Positions 36,856 to 47,744 of a DNA stretch of 64,000 bases are shown piece by piece. How positions within the stretch are numbered: the first letter of the stretch is position 1; the number at the start of each line of letters is the position of its first letter. Under the pieces are notes generated by a model. The model ran no database searches. It was not told the origin of the DNA and saw nothing but the letters and a program-made list of their open reading frames with translations. Location: contig LR746281.1 in the NCBI GenBank assembly GCA_902729315.2, positions 191,001 through 255,000 of the forward strand. The letters are read 5' to 3'. The position numbers were made by a program, and so were the translations under genes. This stretch comes from Spirodela intermedia (taxonomy: Eukaryota > Streptophyta > Magnoliopsida > Alismatales > Araceae).

Positions 36856-38480
36856 AGTGGTATCAGAGCACAAGGTTTGCATATTGGGTGTCAATTTTTC
36901 TTTGGAGAGGTCAACATCATCCGAAGAGAAAAAATTCGAGGTTTGTGAAATTTATTTAGGGTTTTTGGAGTTTCTTGTCATAGCAAGATTTTTGAAGATT
37001 TGAATCAATATTTAGGTGGAGAGGAATTGTCATCATAGTGAGATGACAAATGGTAATCTCCTAAACCTATCATAGCCTCTTGTTATATTTTTTAATAGAG
37101 AGAAATATGATTTTTGGAGTATTAAAATAAAGACATTTTTTATTTCTCAAGACTTATGGGAGTTAGTTGAGAGTGTAAATAAGGAAGGAGAGACTTCAAG
37201 ACAAGAAAATAAGAAATTTCGAAAAAAGGATGCTAAGGTATTATTAGTTTTAAGCAATCAGTTTCAAAAGTAATTTTTTCACGAATTACTAATACATCAA
37301 GTTCATCTGAAACATGAAAAAATTTGAAAGATGAATTTCATGGTGATAATATTGTTGTGAATGTGAAGCTTCAAACTCTTCGTCGAGAATTTGATATTTT
37401 TTTATGAAATCAGATGAATTAGTGCATGATTTCTTTTCTAGAGTTGTTGTTATTATAAATCAAACAAAAATATTTGGTGAAGATATTTCTGAAAAAAAAA
37501 TTGTTGAATTTTTTTTAAGAAGTTTGCTTTATAAATTTGATCATATTATTGTTGCCATTGAAAAATCTAAGGATATGTCTATTTATACCCAAAATGAATT
37601 GGTTGGAACATTGTTAACACATGAAGAATGAATTAACAGACAAAAAGGAAAATCTATTGAACAAACATTCCAAGCAAAAGTTGAAATTTTAAAGAATGAG
37701 AAAAATAATGAAAGTACATTTACACAACGAGGACATGGTAGAGGACATTAACAAAATAAAGGCCGTGGAATAGGACATGGTAGATCATATTATGGGCAGC
37801 AAAGAAATGATAGAAGAAATCGACAAAATTAGAAACCAAATTACAAAATTATATAATATCATTTTTGCAAGAAATATGGTCATATTGAAGCATATTGTTA
37901 TAAAAAGGCAAAACAACAAGAAAATATAAGAGAAAAGAATTCTAAATCAATATGTAATTTTTGCAAGAAGTATGGTCATATTGAAAAAAATTATTAGGAC
38001 AAGAAAAAGGAGCAAGTAAATATTGTTGAAGAAAATGATCAAAATAAGTTGTTTATAACTAATATTTCTTCAAGCTCAAATACATCAAAAATATGATTTA
38101 TTGATAGTGGTTGCAGTAGTCTTTTGATAGGTGAAAAAGATTTATCTCAAAGTATTGACACCTCTATGATTTGTGATGTTATTATTAGTGATGTTCATAC
38201 TAAACTAGGGGTACGTACATTAATTCATGATATTTATTTTGTTTCAAATTGATACATAATTTGCTTAGTGTGAGTCAATTATTGAAATGTGGCTTTATTG
38301 TTCATTTCAAAGATGATAGATGTGTAATCAAGCATAAGAAGAGTGACATATCTCCAGTAGTGATTTCTAAAGTTGAAAAGATGATGTTTCATCTTGATAT
38401 TTCAAGACATTGATTTTGACATGATTATAAAAGAAAATGATTATCTTTACTTTGGAATATATTGAACGTTCCCATTGGCG

Positions 38481-38554
38481 TGCATCCAGCAAGAATTGAA
38501 CCTACGAATTTGTCAATTATGAGTTGGGCGCTTTAACCATTCAGCCATGGATGC
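38481..38554 (-). pseudogene. trnI-CAU: Plastid trnI-CAU copy
   Basis: 74 bases, minus strand: starts GCATCCATGGCTGAATGG, anticodon CAT in ACTCATAAT, ends GGATGC plus A. The T stem is damaged (GTAGG faces CTTGC), so a working tRNA is unlikely, and in the nucleus it would not be processed as in the plastid. Confidence 0.9.
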
Positions 38555-38622
38555 TTAACAGGGATCATCGTACATCGTGAATAACCAAATTCCAATTGAA
38601 ATGAAATCTTTAGGAGGAATCA

Positions 38623-38988
38623 ATGAAACAACATCAATTCAAATCCTAGATCTTTTTCATTCTTTCATATACTAGGGGATTTCACTTGGAAAAGAAAATG
38701 TTCCATACTAACGGATTCGGGTCCATAACTGTGGGTTCCAATGCACGAGATCTTGTAGCACTTATCAACGAGGCCCTATCAATTAGTATTACACAGAAGA
38801 AATCAATTATAGAAACTAATACAATTAGATCAGCTCTTCATAGACAAACTTGGGATTTGCGATCCCAGGTCAGATCGGTTCAGGATCATGGGATCCTTTT
38901 CTATCAGATAGGAAGGGCTGTTGCACAAAATGTACTTCTAAGTAATTGCCCCATAGATCTTATATCTATCTATATGAAGAAGAAATCA
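38623..38988 (+). pseudogene. ycf2: Plastid ycf2 fragment with internal deletion
   Basis: ATG 38623 and the next codons match the ycf2 start (HQFKS). At about 38652 it jumps to an internal part of ycf2: [20 protein letters not shown] is read up to an in-frame stop after LSY, then [59 protein letters not shown], and [14 protein letters not shown]. It ends at 38988. The internal part remains largely open. Confidence 0.92.
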
Positions 38989-41629
38989 CAAGCATGGTTA
39001 TTTAAACTTTAATACATTAAAATTATTACATCACAAGCATATGGTTGCTGGTTTACCTTTTATTTCAGCAAATGACAAAATATGTGAAGGATGTGTTTAT
39101 GGCAAACAACATTGATATCATTTCTTATTGGCAAATCATAGCGAGCAAGGTTTCCTCTTGAAGTAGTACATGCTGATTTATATGGTCCAATGAGGACATT
39201 ATCCTTAAATGGTAGTCGATATTTTTTATTGATTGTTGACGACTTCATACATACGAGTTGAGTTTATTTTATTTCTCATAAATCTGAAACATTTGAAAAT
39301 TTTATTTATTTCAAGCCTTTTACTGAAAAATCAAATGGGCATGTTATTAAATCTCTTCGAATAGATCAAGGGGGTGAATTTATTTCTCATGAGTTTGAGT
39401 TATTTTTTAAGAAGCATGAGATTAAAAGACAGCTCACTGTTAGAAAAACTCCAGAGCAAAATGGTATTGCTGAAAGAAAGAATAGAACTATTGTGGAAAT
39501 GGTTAGAAGTATGCTTAGTGAGAAGCATCTTCTTAATAATTTTTGGGTTGAATATGTCGCAACTTCTATTTATCTTTTAAATATTTCTCTTACAAAACTG
39601 GTGATGAATAGACTCCTTATGAAGTTTGATATCATCAAAAGCCTAATATTGGTCATTTAAAAGTTGTTGGTTGCATATCTTATGCTTTAATTGATGCTGA
39701 TGATTGTGGTAAGATAGACAAAAAGAGTAAAAAATATATTTTTCTTGGATATAGTGATGAGAGTAAAGTTTATCGATTATGTAATCCTAAAGCAAAAAGA
39801 TTATTGATTCATCGTGATATTATATTTGATGAATATGCTTGCTGTAATTAGAATGCAAATCTAATTCGTCAACTTTCGTCTTGTGAAAATGGGTAAAAAA
39901 TTATGCAAAATGGTGAAGATTTAATAGGTGAAGCTTCTACTTCATGTGTCAGACCTTCAAGATCTTCATCAAGAAATGTAAGTGATATTAATGACCAAAA
40001 TGATTCAAATTCAGAATCATTAAGCCCTCTAAGAAAGATGAAATCTTTGTGATATTTATGAATCGTGTGTTCTTCCTCTTATGATTGTAGAACCAACAAG
40101 CTATGAGGAGGCACAAGGTAAAGATGAATGAGAGAAGACAATGTAAGAAGAAATTATAACAATTGAGAAGAATGACACATGAGAGTTGATGGATTTACCA
40201 CAAAAGACAAGTAATTAGAGTCAAATGGGTTTACAAAGTGATGTATAAACCGGATGGCAATGTTCAAAAATACAAGGCAAGATTTGTAGTGAAGGGATAT
40301 GCATAGCAAACAAGGTATTGATTACTTTGAAATATTTTCTCCGGTTGCAAGATTTGAAACAATTCATATTATTTAGCCATGGCAGCTCAAATGAATGGAA
40401 AAGTTTTTCAATTTGATGTTAAATCAGTATTTTTGAATGTTTATTTGAATGAAGATGTATACGTTGAACAATCATCAGGTTTCATTCTTGAAAGAAGAGA
40501 AAACAAAATGTATAAATCAAAGAAGACACTTTATGGCCTTAAACAAGTACTAAGAGTATGGTATAGTAGACTTGATTCATATTTTTACAAACATTACTTC
40601 TATAGAAGTGATAATGAGTCAACACTTTATATCAAGACTCAAGATAAAGATATTTTGATAGTATGCATTTATGTTGATAATATTATATATTATATATTGA
40701 TCTTCTTTATCACTAATTTTAGATTTCAAGAATGATATGTTAGCTGAATTTGATATGACAGATTTGGGATTGCTTCATTACTTTCTGGGACTTCAAATTA
40801 TTCAAAATGATCTTGATATATTTATTTCACAAGAGAAATATGCGTGTGGCTTGTTGAAAAAAATTAATATGTTTCATTGTAAGACTTGTTCTACTCTTAT
40901 GAATATAAATGACAAATTATGTCTCAATGATAAGACTGCAAAAATAAATAAACACTTTTATAGAAACATTGTTGCTGGTTTGATGTATTTAACTCATACT
41001 CATCCAGATATATTATTTTTAGTTAGTATGATTTCAAGGTTTATGCAATCACTATATGTTCATCATCTTGGAACAACAAAAAGAATACTTCGATATGTGT
41101 GTGACACTATTAATTATAGAATTCTATATCAACATGTTGCTGAATTTTATTTTCTATCTCTTCAAATAGTGATTGAGCAAATTCTATTGATGACATAAAA
41201 TGTACAAGTAATTTTGTTTTCAGCTTTGGTTCAAGTACAATCTCATGAATTTCTAAGAAACAAAAATCTATAGCATTATCATCTTCTGAAAGCGAATATA
41301 TTGCTACATCATTGGCTACACAACAAGCAATGTAGATGAAAAGAATTTTATAAGATATTAATATTCCACAGTCAATGCCTATAGTGATCTATTGTGACAA
41401 CATGTCAACTATTTCTATGACAAAGAATCTAATATTTCATAGAAGAATAAAACATATTGAGATAATGCACCATTTTATTCGAGATTTAGTTGTCAACATT
41501 TTTATTGAAATGAAATTATGTTCAACATTCAATGAAGTGGCAGATGGCTTTACAAAGGCGCTGGAACATTCTAAATTCATAAATTTTAGAGAAGCTCTTG
41601 GTCTTAAACACTTTTGCATTAAGGGGGAG

Positions 41630-41848
41630 TGTTCGTATTTAATGCAAAAAAAAATTATCTCATTTTTGTCTTTATTAGGCCTTTCTTTTGTTGTTTAGTG
41701 GGCTAAAATCGTGTATCTTTTGGTGGACCATAAGTGGGCAGTCCATTTAATGTGTGACTATAAATACTCTTCTCTCTCTCTCTCATTTTATATATAATTT
41801 CTCATTTCGTCATTTTCTAGGATTCGCGAGCGCGCGAACCGTCCCCTC
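41630..41848 (+). repeat. Copia-2 3' LTR, truncated
   Basis: Begins TGTTCGTATTTAATGC and follows the 5' LTR to CCGTCCCCTC, then stops. A 14-base stretch (41849-41862) containing GCGCGCGAAC, a copy of a word about 20 bases earlier, precedes host exon sequence. Confidence 0.85.
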
Positions 41849-42457
41849 ATGCGCGCGAACTTTAAACGGACGGCTCCTGGATGAGATTGGGGTCGTAGGA
41901 ACGCATGGGCGGTCTCATCATCTCCTCCAACATCTCGTCGGTGAGCTGCGGCAGCGCCGCCTTCAGCGCAGGTGCGGACCCGGGCTTCAGCTGGGCCTGC
42001 CGCCGCAGCAGCTGGGCCGCGTACACGTTCGTGAGGCCCGTCTCCGCCGCTATCTGCCCGTACGTCTTCCCCGACAGACGCTTCACCGCCATGATCGCTC
42101 CCACCAAGTTCGCCTTGGTGCGGCTCCCTTCCCCTAGCGCCTCCATTGCGGCGGTCAACGGCGCAGGAACTGCGGATCAAAACCGGAAGGGATAAACCAG
42201 GCCACGGTTCAGCCCATCGGGACAAACGTGGCAGATTTCGTCAACGTGACGTAATCAATCATCGACGATGAAGACCGGTCAAACTCCTAGCGACGGCGGT
42301 GGACTCAGATACTCCTCCCTTTTCCACTCTCCGTGAGATAACCAAAAGAAAATCTTACTGCGTAGACCACAGGCTATGACTATAACAGAGAGTTGCCGAG
42401 CAGCAGAGACGTGGGAGAGAGCACAAGAAGAGAGAGAGAGAGAGAGAGAGTCCATCA

Positions 42458-45073
42458 TCAACCAGCGGGCTCTCCGTTCTTGCACTCGTTCAAGATCACC
42501 AGGCCTCGATCTCCCGCGAGGACGCCGGCGGACTCGGAGGTCTCCGCCCGGTACTCGTAGAACTTGCAGACGATGAGGAAGAAGATGAAGTTAACGCCGT
42601 TGAGGACGGCGAAGAAGGCGTAGTAGTAGTCCAGGCGGGAGGCGTTGAGGTTGTTGAGGATCCACCCCCGGTGGCCGTTCCGCCGGGTGAGGCTCGCCAT
42701 GCTGGAGAGGAGGATACTACTGAGGAAGTTCCCCACGCCGAGCGTGGTCATCGCGTAGGAGGTCCCCAGGCTCTTCATGCTCTCTGGGGCCTGGTCGTAG
42801 AAGAACTCTATCTTCGCCACCTCCAGGAAGGCGTCGGCAACCCCCATGAGGATGAACTGAGGCAGGAGGACGAAGATGGTGAGGGGAACCTGGCCGCCGG
42901 TCTCCACCACGCCGCTGGCCCTCGCGACCGCCAGCCTCCTGCGCTCTGTCAGTGAGGCCACGGCCATGATGATGATGTGCAGGACGAAGCCGACGCCGAT
43001 TCTCTGCAGGAGGGAGATCCCCCTAGGGTTCCCGGTCCACCGCCGCATGATCGCGACGAAGTAGCGGTCGTAGAGGACGACGGAGACGAGCATGGACAGG
43101 GTCACGAAGGCCGTCAGGCTGGCGGCGGGGATCTTGAAGTGCGGCCCCATTCTCCTGTCAAGCGTCACGCCCTGCTTGATGAAGAGGGTGTTTATCTGCG
43201 CTAGCATGGCGCTGGGTATGAACGTCGCGAACAGAATTGGGATCATCCGGAGGATCTGCTTCGTCTCCTCCACCTGCGTCACTGTGGACAGAGACCACAC
43301 CGACGTAGACCCCGTCCTCACCGCGGCTTTGTTCAACAGCCTAACCAATAACCAGCAACCAGGAGATGGTTCTTTTAAACGGTGGATCAGATTTCGCAGA
43401 GATGGGAACACTGAGATGATGCTACCGACCTGAGTGAAGGGGTAGAGTCGATTCGGAACCTGGCCTTCTTGGCGTACGTCTCCCCGTCGAGCTCGTGGAG
43501 TTCCTTTGGGTCGTCGGGGAGGCGCACTCTGGACTTCCTCACGGCGGCCACGATGACCCTTGTCATCCTCGTGAACGGGCTCCCCGCAGGGATCTTGTGC
43601 CTGTAGAACGGGGTGCCGGCGAGGAAGATGACGATGGAGATGGCGAGGCCCACCGTGGGAAGGGTGTAGCCCACGGTCCAGCCGACATTGTCCTGAATGT
43701 AGACGAGGACGGAGTTGGCGAAGAGGGTGCCGAGGAAGATGCTGAACATCCACCAGTTGAAGAAGGAGAGCTTATGGGACTTCTCCTTGGGGTCGAATTC
43801 GTCGAACTGGTCTGCACCGATGGTCGAGATATTCGGCTTCGTGCCGCCGGTGCCCACCGCCAGCAAATAGAGCGCGAAGAAGAAGATCCCTAGCTGTAAC
43901 CGGGAGGCCTTCTCGCAGCCGCTGGGATCTGCGATGTTGCTGCAGGCCGGCGGCTTCAGCGCGGGGAGGGACACAGCCAGGACCAGCAAGCACATTCCCT
44001 GTAGTCGTCAACGTCAAAGTGGGAAGCCTCGTCAACCACCACCAAACTTTGACCATATTAGGAGGGAGAAACATTGACCATGAACCCGTCTCTCTCTCTC
44101 TGTATCTATTTCTGTGTGTGCAGACATAGATGTGTTTCTACGTCTACGCCAGCCTGTTGGACTTGGGGACAGTCAGTCCGTCAGTGGAAGTGGGATGGGT
44201 GGAGGCTGATAAGGGTGGACTGGGTCAAGGCTTCTTATCGCGAGACGAAATTGTGGCCCGTACCTTCGAGGGCTTCAGCGGTAGCTGGATTAGCTAATTT
44301 GTCGTCATGTATTGTTTGAGTGATTGACCAGGGCCACCTTCGGGGGCTGGGCCGAAAGCTCTCTCACTCTCCCTCTCTCCCTCTCTCTCCCCCTCTACAC
44401 GGTGGCTCGATTCTTCTACAGTCTCCTTTCACCCGAGGACCTGTGCGGTGATTCCATTCTCTTTTCCGCGCGAATCATCGGTGAATGGTCCCCTTACTGT
44501 AAATAACCTCACAGTCTCTCCATTAAGTAGACCAGACGAGAGAGAGAGAGAGAGAGGAGCGAATTATCGGGGAAGGAAGGAAATTTACCGAGAGGTAGAT
44601 GACGGAGGAGAAGACGAAGGTCCAGTAGCGGCCGAGGTGGGCGTCTGCAACGTAAGCGCCAAGGATGGGAGTCATCCAGACGGTGCCGACCCAGTTGGTG
44701 ACGTTGTTGGAGGAGGAGACGGTGCCCATGTGGAGCTTCGTGCTGAGGTAGATGACGAGGTTGGTCGAGACCCCGTAGTAGGCCATTCTCTCGAACACCT
44801 CATACACTGCACCAGAAGGACGTCACGAGTTATAAATGCTGTTCTTCGTCAGGCGGTGGGCTTCTCCGTAAGTGCGAGCTACGCGGTCTCTGCGTAGCTT
44901 CCGGGCGCGACATCAATGCTTTGCAGAAACACGGCAGAGGGAGGGTGGAAGTAATTTCCATGAGAGTTTGCTCTGGAAAATGAACGATCCGAGAGAGGCC
45001 GGTCCTCGGGGTTCCTGGCCTCCCCAGGAAGACGATGCTTCTCAGTGAGACCTGCTCACGACGAGTCTCTCCT

Positions 45074-45111
<38 letters not shown>

Positions 45112-45479
45112 TGCCTCCCCCGATAACATATCCGTCACATGGAGACTAGAATAGTCGAGGAAGACGACAAAAAAATGTCTTTACTGTCGGAGATGGAAAC
45201 CGGAAAAGATTCGGCCAAACGATGAAGTGAGATGGAAGAGTCGGGGGAGACTGTGAAGGTAAGAACTTCGTACAGTCCGTGAGACAGATTGAGGGTGGAG
45301 AATGAAGGAGATTCCAGCGGCCGAGCCCTCGTTTCTGTAGGACGCTGGTATGAAGACAAGAGGCAACTCTGTTTGAGCATGGATCAGATCCTTTCTCTGT
45401 TTGAATTGCGATAACAAGGAAGAGAAGAAGCCACGGCAGAACCACACCGGCAGATCCCAACATACAGAGAGACACACAG

Positions 45480-45531
<52 letters not shown>

Positions 45532-45752
45532 TTCCTCTCCCGAACAAGACCTGATGGGAATCAAATCCCAGTTAAGATTTTGGGTCAGGGGGGGAGGAGG
45601 GAGAAGTCGGCCGATTCAGTGAGTCACCTACCTACGACGAAAGAACAGGCAGTCCATCCCCCGCTCTTGGATCTGCGAGCTGGATTTCCGCGCAGATCCA
45701 CTGAGCCGTCCTTGGTGTACTCCTCCCTCCCCGTCTCCAAGCTCTCCGCCAT
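42458..45752 (-). CDS. NPF (NRT1/PTR) transporter, copy A
   Basis: Four exons in phase: 45632-45752, 44589-44806, 43430-43998 and 42458-43340, giving 1791 bases (596 residues). Proton-coupled transporter of the NPF family, closest by eye to the NPF5.2/NPF5.3 (AtPTR3) group; family substrates include nitrate and di/tripeptides. Visible: MAESLETGREEYTKDGSVDL start, the ExxER motif in VYEVFERMAYYG (about residue 42), SSNNVTNWVGTVWMTPILGA, GTGGTKPNISTIGADQFDEF, FFNWWMFSIF, a charged middle loop, and the C-terminal bundle with KSLGTSYAMTTLGVGNFLSS and YYYAFFAVLNGVNFIFF. Twelve membrane helices are expected. About 18 residues differ from copy B. Confidence 0.93.
45489..45529. repeat. (GA)n microsatellite in NPF-A intron 1
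   Basis: About 40 bases of GA dinucleotides; a shorter tract sits at the same place in copy B (about 54127-54161). Confidence 0.95.
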
Positions 45753-45939
45753 GGTTTCTCCTCGGCGGCGAAGCACCTCTGGTCATGAGTGCCCGCTCAG
45801 CTTCCTCCGTCGGCTCTTATAGAACCGTAACCCCCGGGGTCCTCCCTCGTCATACTAACGCAAGATACTTTGATCATTTTCTCCCCTAGCCAAGTATGCC
45901 CGATTTACACCACCAGCGTCCTTTACGGCGTACACAACG

Positions 45940-46187
45940 GTCAATGATCAACTAGTCGTCGAGTCAACGCATGTACCGTGGAAAATGGGTACATGGGCAA
46001 CGGTCGACGCACCGCCGAAAGAGAGAGAGAGAGAGAGAGAGTGACTGGGTTGAGCCCATTTTTCATCTTGGACATGAGCTCGATAACCGGATTTGAAAGA
46101 ACCGGGCCTTGCTGGATTGGGCCCGGGGAACTGTTGACAATTAGACGTCTCGTGAACGATGGTTAGCAGAGTGACGGAGTAGTTGAC
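45940..46187. promoter_or_regulatory. W-box cluster upstream of NPF-A
   Basis: Four TTGAC cores: minus strand at 45940-45944 and 45963-45967, plus strand at 46134-46138 and 46183-46187, 190-440 bases upstream of the start codon. TTGAC is the core of WRKY sites. Similar clustering is kept in copy B. The closest Arabidopsis relative, PTR3, is known as a wound- and defence-induced gene, which fits. Confidence 0.4.
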
Positions 46188-47415
46188 TGTGACGGGGTGT
46201 GCTGACAAGTCATTGGTGGGTTTGCGAAGACTAACGTGGCCAAGAAAAGTGGGATGTCATGAAAATACAACGAACTGGTGGGGAAGGAAGCGGTGGGGGC
46301 CTGGATAGCCCGAACCCGGCCCAAGCTTCGGGCATTATTATCTCCCCGGTATTAGTCGTCAAAAACGAGTGGAGAGAGAGAGAGAGATATAAAAAAATCT
46401 CTCCCGCCACGTGGATTAACCTCAAGGGCACGTGGTTGACGATGTGGCCGATCTCTCGGCCAACTGTGCCCCGCTTATCTAGTGTTCCGACGTTTCCGTT
46501 GTCCCCGTTCCTTTCTTTGACTAATTGCGACTCTTTTGTCAGCGTCTGCGTCTCATCAGGTAATCGTCATTGAGCACCGCATGAGCTAAGGGCCCCACCC
46601 TTGACCGACGAGATCCAAAGGGCTTCCAGAGGAAGGGGAGAGCCGCTGGGATAGATTGGCCGGGTGGGACATCTCGAGGTTGTTCCGTGGAGACAGCATC
46701 TCGCAGTGATCAGGTCTCCAGCGACCCGACGAAAATATCATCCATTCTGACAACGTCGGCAACGAGGCCAGTAGTTAGGCAGTCCATGCTGGGAGAAGTC
46801 ACGTCAAAGAATTGAAGAGTTTGATTCGGTAATCTATTTCAGACTTGCACCCTGTTGGAATGGGGAATCGAGACTTTGGGCAATACCAACACAACTTAGG
46901 CGGTGATTTGCCACCGGCGATCCCACTCCTTTGCGCTGCGCCTGTGGCAAGGTCGATGGGCCGGCCAACCACGGAAGAAGACGACCGCGGCCTAGAGGAC
47001 GAGAAGCCTTTCGACCGATTCAGGACGGCGTTTCTGGGTTTGGTGAGGAAGATTCCGATTCGCAAATCTCACCGTCCGAAAAAGAGGCTTTGAGAGATGC
47101 CCAGATCGTCATCTTCTTCGCACAAGCATCAAAGCTCGAGCTTTCAGTCATCCAAGAGTGTCTGCTTTCTCCTGTCTTGGAATCCGCCTGCCGGGGATGC
47201 TCTCTCTCTCTCTCTCTCTCTATCTATCTCTAGAGCGCTCTACCTTTCACGGCCGGCCATTGTCAACCCTAAGTCTCCCTCTACGAAAGAAAACGCCGTC
47301 TTGCGGCGGCGGCGGTTGCCGGGCCGCCTAATCAACGTCATCCCCCACGAGGAGATAGACGGCTTCCTCTGCCAGTGGGGATGGAAAAGGGGCATTTTTA
47401 TTTATTTGGGTCTGG
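46188..47415. other. Spacer between NPF-A and truncated CESA4
   Basis: Counterpart of about 54800-56190 in copy B. Contains GA and CT tracts (46372-46388, 47202-47222). A 77-codon plus-strand open frame (46860-47093) has a homologue in copy B, but their differences do not suggest selection on a protein. No gene supported. Confidence 0.55.
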
Positions 47416-47708
47416 TCAGCACTCGACTCCGCATTGCTTGAGAATTGTGCCCTGCTGCTTGGGGAGGAAGGGGTCGATCCGGACCCACACCAGAGAGAGG
47501 ACGGAGGCGAGGAGGATGGACCAGAGCATCACCACCGTCGGTGTTCGGTTCTGCCTTCCGAGGAGGCCCTTGAGGAAGGGGTAGAGGTGGACGATGACCC
47601 AGGAGGCAAAGAAGAGCTTCCCGAAGAGCGGCCCCCAGGAGGAGTAGCCGTTATTGACGGCCTCCGACAGGCCGGCGGCGAGGCCGATGATGTTGAGGAT
47701 GAATAGAG
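47416..47708 (-). pseudogene. CESA4: Truncated CESA4 3' fragment (end of copy A)
   Basis: About 97 codons matching the last part of the complete CESA4 gene (56191-56480), including the segments for [31 protein letters not shown] and the stop codon. Homology ends at about 47708 inside what is an exon in the complete gene. It has no promoter and no catalytic motif. It marks the right breakpoint of copy A. Confidence 0.92.
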
Positions 47709-47744
47709 TGCTCGGAACAAAGAACCATTCAGGAAATAAAGATA

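Larger units (their letters stand above)
38466..38988. other. Nuclear copy of chloroplast DNA (NUPT) inside copia-2
   Basis: The sequence has the trnI-CAU to ycf2 region of the chloroplast inverted repeat. It splits copia-2 integrase between LLWNI and [17 protein letters not shown], in the HHCC zinc-finger region. The fragment is itself rearranged: the first about 30 bases of ycf2 are joined directly to a far-downstream ycf2 segment. Few differences from chloroplast ycf2 are visible, so it is fairly young. Confidence 0.93.
37043..41700 (+). pseudogene. Copia-2 gag-pol remnant
   Basis: In order: gag (37043 onward, DFWSIKIKTFFISQDLWELV, then FFSRVVVIINQTKIFGEDIS at 37404-37631); two CCHC zinc knuckles near 37863 and 37960 (CKKYGHIEAYCYKK); protease (about 38095, FIDSGCSSLLIG); integrase zinc finger interrupted by plastid DNA; integrase core (39040-39600: DQGGEFISHEF, TPEQNGIAERKNRTIVEMVR); RT (40200-41200, VKGFxxKTLYGLKQ-type block and YVDN in place of YVDD); and RNase H (41375-41690). 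Stops occur throughout, several at former Trp or Arg codons. Confidence 0.85.
36565..41848 (+). mobile_element. Ty1/copia LTR retrotransposon (copia-2), right LTR truncated
   Basis: Plus-strand element in intron 1 of cyanase A. The 5' LTR is 36565-36855 and the primer-binding site TGGTATCAGAGC is at 36858-36869. The 3' LTR starts at 41630 after the purine tract AAGGGGGAG and breaks off at about 41848, about 75-80 bases short. In copy B the unfilled site is at about 50590 (CAGTAGGGATGGAGG). The coding region contains a chloroplast insert (38466-38988). Confidence 0.9.
23081..42146 (-). pseudogene. CYN: Cyanase pseudogene, copy A, split by retrotransposons
   Basis: Counterpart of the cyanase at 48904-50916. 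Exon 1 remnant is 41863-42146; by eye its protein is the same as copy B up to IQEPSV, then a TAA stop replaces the last codon and the splice donor is gone. Exon 2 is 36296-36367: the donor GT has become CT and the acceptor CAG has become AAG. Exon 3 is 23081-23222, same length as in copy B but with a lost acceptor and two in-frame stops near its end. Intron 1 holds the Ty1/copia element at 36565-41848; intron 2 holds the Ty3/gypsy element at 23680-35631. A functional enzyme is not possible. A 94-residue protein could come from exon 1 but would lack all catalytic residues. Confidence 0.92.
22144..47708. repeat. Tandem segmental duplication, copy A
   Basis: Copy A carries MORF (intact), cyanase (pseudogene), NPF-A (intact) and the last part of CESA4. 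Its order and strand match copy B (47745 to about 56490) after removing the retrotransposons. The right end is the CESA4 fragment that stops at about 47708. The left limit cannot be set exactly because in copy B the MORF copy is cut inside intron 1. Confidence 0.85.

Noticed and set aside
38481-38554. trnI-CAU as a functional nuclear tRNA gene.
   Set aside because: It is part of a chloroplast fragment and its T stem no longer pairs properly.
46860-47093. A plus-strand open frame of 77 codons with a homologue at about 55733 onward in copy B, as a possible small conserved gene.
   Set aside because: Between the two copies most differences change the residue (Asp/Gly, Leu/Gly, Pro/Leu, Pro/Ser) and only about two are silent; copy A also ends early by a frame change. 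This does not look like selection on a protein.
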